Shown here: positions 1 to 5,456 of the stretch, piece by piece | Layout of the letters: each line of letters begins with the position of its first letter | Numbering within the stretch: the first letter of the stretch is position 1 | Assembly: GCA_026989475.1 (NCBI GenBank) | Contig: JALSJG010000039.1 | Location: forward strand, 1-5,456 | From: Thermaceae bacterium | GTDB lineage: Bacteria > Deinococcota > Deinococci > Deinococcales > Marinithermaceae | Reading direction: 5' to 3' | Length of the DNA: 5,456 bases | Translations under genes and position numbers: made by a program | Notes under the pieces: generated by a model | Seen by the model: the letters and a program-made list of their open reading frames with translations, nothing else | The model's database searches: none | What the model was told of the DNA's origin: nothing

Positions 1-398
1 CGGTGCTGGTTTCCCACGCGAACTACCGCCCCCTCGCCGGAGGCCCGGAAAACCGCCACCTAAACGACGCCCAGCTGGAGGCGCTAAAGGGCCGGGGGGC
101 GGTGGTCGGGATCGTGCTCTATAACCGTTTCCTGGACCCGGGCTGGGAGCGCACCGCCCCCGCCACCCCCCGCGCCCGGGTGCGCCGGCACGCCGAGGCG
201 GTAGCCCGGACGCTCGGGTGGGAGGCGGTGGGCATCGGCTCGGACATGGATGGGGGCTTCGGGGCCGAGAGCCTGCCCGCCGGCATCCGCTCCCACCGGG
301 ACTGGCCGGCCCTCGCCGGCGAGCTCGGTCCCCACGCCCCCGGGGTACTCGGGGAAAACTGGCTCGGCTGGCTCCGGAGAGCCCTCCCCGAAAACTAG
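1..398 (+). CDS. M19-family (membrane/renal-type) dipeptidase, C-terminal part, 5' end off window
   Basis: This is a zinc-dependent dipeptidase of peptidase family M19, which cleaves dipeptides and in some members D-amino-acid or beta-lactam-like substrates. About 131 C-terminal residues are visible. Full-length family members are usually 300-400 residues, so the N-terminal HxD zinc site lies upstream. Numbering from the GTG codon at 3 (here an internal valine), His5 in VLVSHAN matches the second-half zinc histidine of human renal dipeptidase (His219). Arg18 in ENRHLND matches the substrate-carboxylate arginine. Asp81 in VGIGSDMDGGFG matches the active-site aspartate of the GGDFDG motif. The ending LGENWLGWLRRAL resembles the family's terminal G-x-N-xx-R/W helix. 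The frame is open to the left edge and stops with TAG at 396-398. It converges on the ATPase operon and has no evident functional link to it. Family assignment is firm; substrate is unknown. Confidence 0.88.
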   Translation, partial: VLVSHANYRPLAGGPENRHLNDAQLEALKGRGAVVGIVLYNRFLDPGWERTAPATPRARVRRHAEAVARTLGWEAVGIGSDMDGGFGAESLPAGIRSHRDWPALAGELGPHAPGVLGENWLGWLRRALPEN

Positions 399-428
399 GG
401 GGCCGGGGCGGGTCGCCCCGGCCCCTAG
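395..428. terminator. GC-rich hairpin between convergent genes, likely intrinsic terminator of the ATPase operon
   Basis: Bases 395-410 pair with 414-428 to give a 15-bp stem with one bulged G at 398 and a 3-base GGT loop (411-413). Twelve consecutive pairs next to the loop are all G-C. On the minus strand the stem is followed directly by TTTT (complement of 391-394), so the best reading is a rho-independent terminator for the ATPase operon, 12 bp past the subunit D stop. On the plus strand there is no T-tract after the stem, so any stop of dipeptidase transcription would rely on the hairpin alone. The stem's left arm contains the dipeptidase stop codon (396-398). Pairing is directly seen; termination is inferred. 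Confidence 0.75.
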
Positions 429-439
429 GACCCAAGGAC

Positions 440-1054
440 CTATCGCGCCTCCATCTTGCTCTTGATCTTCTTGAGGCGGAAGTTATCCTCCCGCTCGCGC
501 TGCTCGAGCACCATCCGGATGTAACGCACCTGCTCATCGAGCCCGGGGATCACCACCTGCTCGAGCGCGTTTACGCGCCGGGTGGTTTTCTTAATCTCCT
601 CGCCGATCATCCGGAGCCGGGTCTCGGTGTTCGCCACCTCGACCAAGGCCTCGGCGAACTCCCGGAAGGCCCGCTGGGCGGCGAGCGTCTGCCCCCCGGT
701 CGCGATCGGGCTGGCCGCCGCCCGGCCGGGCCAAGTCACCTTGAGGCGGGGAACCTTGGTACCCCAGACGTTCTCCACCTCGGCCTCCACGCCTTCCACC
801 GGAACCACGCCGAGGCTTAGGGTTTCCACCGCCTCGGGACCGTCGAAGGCCTTGGCCAAGAAAAGCGCGAGATAAGCCTCCTTCGCCGCCTGGGTAAGAC
901 GCTCCCGGGCGGCGACGGTGCCGGCGACCAGCTCGAAGAACTCGGCGACCAGCGCGTCCCGCTTTTTCTTCAAAAGATCCGCTCCCTTCTCCGCCAGCTT
1001 CTTCTGGTTTCGCTTTTGGAGAAGGGTCATCCGGGTGGGGCTGATCTGCTCCAC
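440..1054 (-). CDS. atpD: V/A-type ATPase subunit D (central rotor shaft)
   Basis: Subunit D is the long coiled-coil axle that turns inside the A3B3 hexamer, with F bound at its side and C at its base. The 204-residue protein opens with the family signature SPTRMTLLQKRNQKKLAEKG (residues 5-24), followed by DLLKKKRDALVAEFF. A mid-section has VEAEVENVWGTKVPRLK (89-105). The C-terminal helix contains ANTETRLRMIGEEIKKTTRR (141-160) and NALEQVVIPGL. The first and last thirds form the antiparallel coiled coil. The start is GTG: it puts the conserved SPTRM at the expected distance from the N-terminus, whereas ATG at residue 9 would cut into it. The preceding purine run GGAAGGGGGAG is a modest Shine-Dalgarno. 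The gene sits 15 bp after B and is last in the operon. It ends near MEAR, about 19 residues earlier than the T. thermophilus protein as I recall it. The name follows Thermus V-type usage, not F-type atpD. Confidence 0.96.
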   Translation of the reverse strand: MEQISPTRMTLLQKRNQKKLAEKGADLLKKKRDALVAEFFELVAGTVAARERLTQAAKEAYLALFLAKAFDGPEAVETLSLGVVPVEGVEAEVENVWGTKVPRLKVTWPGRAAASPIATGGQTLAAQRAFREFAEALVEVANTETRLRMIGEEIKKTTRRVNALEQVVIPGLDEQVRYIRMVLEQREREDNFRLKKIKSKMEAR

Positions 1055-1069
1055 GGCTCCCCCTTCCGG
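1055..1069 (-). promoter_or_regulatory. B-D intergenic spacer with purine-rich ribosome binding site
   Basis: The 15-base gap reads CCGGAAGGGGGAGCC before the GTG of subunit D. It contains a purine run (GGAAGGGGGAG) but a less exact anti-Shine-Dalgarno match than the two upstream junctions. It is the only spacing consistent with the conserved D N-terminus. Confidence 0.55.
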
Positions 1070-2482
<1,413 letters not shown>

Positions 2483-2494
2483 GCTCCCTCCTTA
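2483..2494 (-). promoter_or_regulatory. A stop / B ribosome binding site junction
   Basis: Read on the minus strand this is TAA GGAGGGAGC, then the ATG of B. The layout is the same as at the F/A junction: the stop is followed at once by GGAGG and a 4-base spacer. It fixes the start of B. Confidence 0.75.
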
Positions 2495-4228
2495 GGCCGT
2501 GGCCTTGAAGGCCTCCCCGATCTCCTTCAAGACGCCCTCGAGGTAGGCGGGGAACTCGTCCTCGGCCACGTAGCGGGCGCGGGCGATCTTCTCGAGCACC
2601 GGGTGCCCGATCACCTCCTCGATCGGGGTGCCGGCCTGGATCGCCTCCTCGGCGGCGTGGTAGTAGTCGAGGATCATGGTCATCATCCCGTAGGCCTTCT
2701 TCAGGGAGCAGTAGGCGTCCACCGGGTCGAAGGCGTTTTGCTGCAGGAAGGCCTCGCGGATCAGCCGGCCCACCTCGATGACGAGGCGCTCGGCGTCTTG
2801 CAGGGCGTCGGGACCGACGAGCTGGACCACTTCCTGAAGGCTGGCCTCGCGCTGCAAAAGCTCGCTGATCGCGTCCCGCTTTTCGGGGTAATCCTCGGCG
2901 ACGTGGCTTTTGTACCAGGGATCGAGGATCGGGCCGAAGAGCGAGTAGGAGCCGTTCCAGTTGATCGCCGGGAAGTGACGCCGGTAGGCGAGCGAGGCGT
3001 CGAGCCGCCAGAAAGCACCGACGATTCGAAGGGTGGACTGGGTGACCGGCTCCGACATGTCGCCGCCCGGGGGGCTCACCGCGCCCACGATCGAGATCGC
3101 CCCGGGCTCGCCGGCGAGGCTCACCGTGCGCCCGGCCCGCTCGTAGAAGGCGGCGAGACGGGCGGCGAGGTAGGGCGGGTAGCCCTCCTCCGCCGGCATC
3201 TCCTCGAGCCGGGAGCTGATCTCCCGGAGCGCCTCCGCCCAGCGGCTCGTGGAATCGGCCATGAGCGCCACGGCGTAGCCCTGGTCGCGGAAGTACTCGG
3301 CGATGGTCACCCCCACGTAGATGCTCGCCTCGCGGGCGGCCACCGGCATGTTCGAGGTGTTGGCGATCAGCACGGTGCGGTGCATCAGCGGCCCGCCGGT
3401 CTTCGGGTCCTCGAGCTCGGGGAACTCGACGAGCACGTCGGTCATCTCGTTCCCGCGCTCGCCGCAGCCGATGTAGACGACGATGTCGGCGTTCGACCAC
3501 TTGGCCAAGGACTGCTGGGTGACCGTCTTCCCCGAACCGAAGGGCCCGGGAATCGCCGCCGTTCCGCCCATGGCGAGGGGAAAGAGGACGTCCAAAATCC
3601 GCATTCCGGTGAGAAAGGGCTCGTCGGGATCGAGCTTTTTCTGGACCGGACGGGCCTTACGCACCGGCCAGGTGTGGTACATCTTGAGCTCGGTCCCGTC
3701 CTCTAAGACGGCGATGACCTCCTCGACGGTGTACTCGCCCTCGGGCTTGATCTCCTTGATCTTACCGGTGACCCCCGGCGGCACCAGGATCTTGTGGGTG
3801 AACTGGAACTCGGGGACGGTGCCAAGCACGTCGCCCCCGGTCACCTCGTCGCCGGGCTTTTTGAGCGGGGTCCAGGCCCACTTCTTCTCCCGGTCGAGGG
3901 CGGGGACGAAGATTCCCCGGGCGATGAACGCACCCGCGGTGGCCTGAATCTTGTCGAGGGGGCGCTGAATGCCGTCGTAGATCGCGTTCAGCATCCCCGG
4001 CCCAAGCTCGACCGAGAGCGGTACCCCGAGGCTCACCACCGGCTCGCCCACCTGCAGGCCGGAGGTGTCCTCGTAGACCTGGACGAAGGCGGTGTCGCCG
4101 TCGAGCCGGATAATCTCGCCGAGGAGCCCCTCCTTACCCACCTTGACGATATCGAACATGCGGGCCCCGTGCATGCCCTTGGCGATCACCGCCGGACCCG
4201 CAATCTTCCGAATGACTCCTTCCCGCAT
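2492..4228 (-). CDS. atpA: V/A-type ATPase subunit A (catalytic subunit)
   Basis: This is the ATP-hydrolysing/synthesising subunit of the cytoplasmic V1/A1 sector. Its 578 residues equal the T. thermophilus length and keep its numbering. Residues 1-70 form the beta-barrel domain. About 110-190 is the 'non-homologous region' found in V/A-type A subunits and absent from F-type beta. Walker A is GPFGSGKT (228-235) with Lys234, and the catalytic glutamate is Glu257 in GCGERGNE (254-261). Walker B lies in VALMADSTSRW (320-330). PAINWNGSYS (420-429) is the ATPase signature. The rest is the C-terminal helical domain. Ser232 and Thr235, residues linked in Thermus to MgADP inhibition, are both present. 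There is no intein, unlike some archaeal and yeast homologues. The ATG start follows GGAGG by 4 bases, directly after the F stop codon. All catalytic residues are intact, so the enzyme should be functional. Confidence 0.99.
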   Translation of the reverse strand: MREGVIRKIAGPAVIAKGMHGARMFDIVKVGKEGLLGEIIRLDGDTAFVQVYEDTSGLQVGEPVVSLGVPLSVELGPGMLNAIYDGIQRPLDKIQATAGAFIARGIFVPALDREKKWAWTPLKKPGDEVTGGDVLGTVPEFQFTHKILVPPGVTGKIKEIKPEGEYTVEEVIAVLEDGTELKMYHTWPVRKARPVQKKLDPDEPFLTGMRILDVLFPLAMGGTAAIPGPFGSGKTVTQQSLAKWSNADIVVYIGCGERGNEMTDVLVEFPELEDPKTGGPLMHRTVLIANTSNMPVAAREASIYVGVTIAEYFRDQGYAVALMADSTSRWAEALREISSRLEEMPAEEGYPPYLAARLAAFYERAGRTVSLAGEPGAISIVGAVSPPGGDMSEPVTQSTLRIVGAFWRLDASLAYRRHFPAINWNGSYSLFGPILDPWYKSHVAEDYPEKRDAISELLQREASLQEVVQLVGPDALQDAERLVIEVGRLIREAFLQQNAFDPVDAYCSLKKAYGMMTMILDYYHAAEEAIQAGTPIEEVIGHPVLEKIARARYVAEDEFPAYLEGVLKEIGEAFKATA

Positions 4229-4240
4229 GCTTCCTCCCTA
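4229..4240 (-). promoter_or_regulatory. F stop / A ribosome binding site junction
   Basis: Read on the minus strand this is TAG GGAGGAAGC, then the ATG of A. The Shine-Dalgarno GGAGG begins at the base after the F stop codon, with a short 4-base spacer to the start. It fixes the start of A and suggests termination-reinitiation coupling. Confidence 0.75.
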
Positions 4241-4564
4241 GAGCTTGATCTCGTAGCCGATGGTGGCCTTGACCAGGCGGCGGATGTAGCCTTTGGCGTC
4301 GCCCCCCTCCTCGGCGAAGGCGAAGCCGAGCGAGGGGAAGGGCAAAACCACCGGGAGTGCCCGGCCCCGGAGCTCGCGGGCGAGGAGGGCCTGGGGATCC
4401 GCCACCAACCCCTGATCCACCGCGAGGAGGGCGAGGTCGTCGCGCCGGGCGAGCTCCCGGAGCTTGGCCTCGGCCTCCTCGGGGCGCTCGGCGACGTGCA
4501 CCTCAAGCCCCGCGAGGCGGAAGCCCGAGGCGCTCTCGCGATCGGTGAGGACGGCGATCTTCAC
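4238..4564 (-). CDS. atpF: V/A-type ATPase subunit F (rotor, regulatory)
   Basis: Subunit F binds the side of the D shaft and stimulates ATPase activity. It has a small Rossmann-like alpha/beta domain plus a C-terminal helix that can extend along the shaft. The 108-residue protein fits the usual 100-110. Recognisable parts are the first strand and turn KIAVLTDRESASGFRLAGLE (2-21), LALLAVDQGLV (44-54) and LPVVLPFPS (70-78). The closing segment is YIRRLVKATIGYEIKL, very like the Thermus ending TIGFDIKL. The start is GTG at 4562-4564, which overlaps the TGA stop of subunit C as GTGA, implying translational coupling. A strong Shine-Dalgarno inside the C coding end supports it. The protein is much less conserved than A and B, so identity rests on both motifs and position between C and A. 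The name is Thermus V-type usage. Confidence 0.94.
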   Translation of the reverse strand: MKIAVLTDRESASGFRLAGLEVHVAERPEEAEAKLRELARRDDLALLAVDQGLVADPQALLARELRGRALPVVLPFPSLGFAFAEEGGDAKGYIRRLVKATIGYEIKL

Positions 4565-5456
4565 CCGCAGCTCACCTCCCTACGGACCGCCTCCTCCGGC
4601 AACCGGTAGTAGGCGCGCCGGGCGAGGAGCCGTACCCGCGCCCCCTCCCACTCCCGGCGGCGGACGTAGTCAAGCACCAGACCCGGCCCCAGGACGTCGG
4701 TCGCCGCCCGTGCCGCCCGGGCGAGCAAAAAGCAGCGGGCTCGGCGCTCGAGCTCGGCCAGATCCCGCACCCCGGCGAAGGCGGAAAGCGGCGTGTTCTG
4801 GAGCTCGTCCACCGCCTCGAGCTCGTCGCCGGCGATCCGGGCAAAAAGCGCCCGGTTCACGTAGCGGCCGCCGGGGACGAAGTAACGCTCGGGCTCCTCC
4901 GCACCCCCCAACGCTGCCAGCTTGAAGGCGGTGGCCAGGTTGGTGAGCTCGAGCTCGTCCTTGAAGTAGGCGGCAAAGGGATCCCCGAAGCGGGCGGCCT
5001 CCCGCACCAGCTCGGCGAGGAAGGAGCGGTCGAGCAGGAGTTCCACCTCGAAAGGATCCTGGGCCTCGGCCACCGCCCGCCTTAGCGCCCGGGCCAAGGG
5101 GTGGCCCGGCAGGACCAGCACCTGGGCCATCGCCGCGGCGTCGGCGGCCTCGAACAGGGCATGAAGCACCGGCTCGGGAAGGCTGCCGCCCGAAAACCGG
5201 CCGCGCACCTCCTCAAGAGGGCGGCCGCTGGCCTTGGCCCGGAGGATCGCCTTGACGTTGGCGAGATCCGCCCGGAGAAAGAGCAGCCGGAGCGCCTCCC
5301 GGGCCTCGCCGGAGGCGAGCCCCTCGAGATCGGCGACCCGGTGACGGTAGAGCTCGCTCACCGCCCGGTCCACGTCGGAGAGCCCCTCGCCGGTGAGGTA
5401 GGCCCCGTAGGGGGTTTCGGCGAGCATGCGGAGGTAATCCTCAAACCCCACCGCTA
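4561..5456 (-). CDS. atpC: V/A-type ATPase subunit C (central stalk socket, d-type), N-terminus off window
   Basis: Subunit C is the funnel-shaped, mostly helical protein that couples the D/F shaft to the membrane L (c-type) ring. About 298 residues are visible. Segments matching the Thermus protein as I recall it include FEDYLRMLAETPYG near the left, LSDVDRAV, VLVLPGHPLARALRRAV, NLATAFKL, PLSAFAGVRDLAELERRARC and RLLARRAYYRLPEEAV, ending REVSCG at a TGA. The GTG at 5449-5451 (VGFEDYL) could be read as a start. However, it falls near residue 30 of the roughly 323-residue Thermus protein, the frame stays open through GCG to the window edge, and no Shine-Dalgarno is visible in the five bases left. 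The true start is therefore upstream, with about 30 residues missing here. It overlaps F by four bases. Confidence 0.95.
   Translation of the reverse strand, partial: AVGFEDYLRMLAETPYGAYLTGEGLSDVDRAVSELYRHRVADLEGLASGEAREALRLLFLRADLANVKAILRAKASGRPLEEVRGRFSGGSLPEPVLHALFEAADAAAMAQVLVLPGHPLARALRRAVAEAQDPFEVELLLDRSFLAELVREAARFGDPFAAYFKDELELTNLATAFKLAALGGAEEPERYFVPGGRYVNRALFARIAGDELEAVDELQNTPLSAFAGVRDLAELERRARCFLLARAARAATDVLGPGLVLDYVRRREWEGARVRLLARRAYYRLPEEAVRREVSCG
4571..4580 (-). promoter_or_regulatory. Ribosome binding site of subunit F, inside the C gene
   Basis: The minus-strand sequence GGGAGGTGAG lies inside the last codons of subunit C. Its core GGAGGTGA, an extended match to the 16S anti-Shine-Dalgarno, sits 7 bases before the GTG at 4564. 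It supports the GTG start of F that overlaps the C stop. Confidence 0.75.

Noticed and set aside
427..440. Direct repeat AGGACC-CA-AGGACC beside the hairpin
   Set aside because: It is only six bases in a GC-rich spacer; chance is sufficient and no known site matches.
218..820. A 200-codon plus-strand frame spanning the dipeptidase end, the hairpin and part of subunit D
   Set aside because: It crosses a terminator-like hairpin, overlaps two well-supported genes and has no family resemblance.
5449..5451. GTG as the start of subunit C
   Set aside because: Similarity to the Thermus subunit puts this codon near residue 30, the frame continues open to the window edge, and no ribosome binding site is visible.

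Overview
The window is high-GC bacterial DNA carrying the distal part of a V/A-type (rotary) ATPase operon on the minus strand, facing the 3' end of a plus-strand M19-family dipeptidase gene. Every ATPase protein closely resembles, from memory, its Thermus thermophilus counterpart: subunit A has the same 578-residue length and residue numbering, and B has only one small loop deletion. The C-F-A-B-D gene order is also the Thermus order. Together with the GC richness and GTG starts, this points to Deinococcota, most likely Thermaceae. The sequence differs enough from T. thermophilus that a relative such as Oceanithermus, Marinithermus or a Meiothermus-like genus is plausible. The genus cannot be fixed by eye.

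Layout: 1-398 (+) is the C-terminal part of an M19 (membrane/renal dipeptidase family) peptidase, cut by the left edge. 395-428 is a near-perfect GC-rich hairpin between the convergent genes, which includes the dipeptidase stop codon. Then, read right to left on the minus strand, come subunit C (5456-4561, its first ~30 residues off the window), F (4564-4238), A (4228-2492), B (2482-1070) and D (1054-440). No stretch longer than about 300 bases lacks a gene. The largest intergenic gap is 41 bp, and the gaps inside the operon are -4, 9, 9 and 15 bp.

How the genes work together: A and B form the A3B3 catalytic hexamer, D and F form the central rotor shaft, and C is the funnel-shaped socket joining the shaft to the membrane L ring. 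The membrane and peripheral-stalk genes (I, L, E, G in Thermus) should lie just beyond the right edge, together with the operon promoter. In Thermus this enzyme works mainly as an ATP synthase, and the catalytic residues needed for that are intact here.

I found no evidence of a previously undescribed system. The observations worth a second look are small: a uniform stop/Shine-Dalgarno/start design at two junctions, a start-codon pattern that follows subunit stoichiometry, a hairpin terminator shared with a stop codon, and two short deletions relative to the Thermus proteins.
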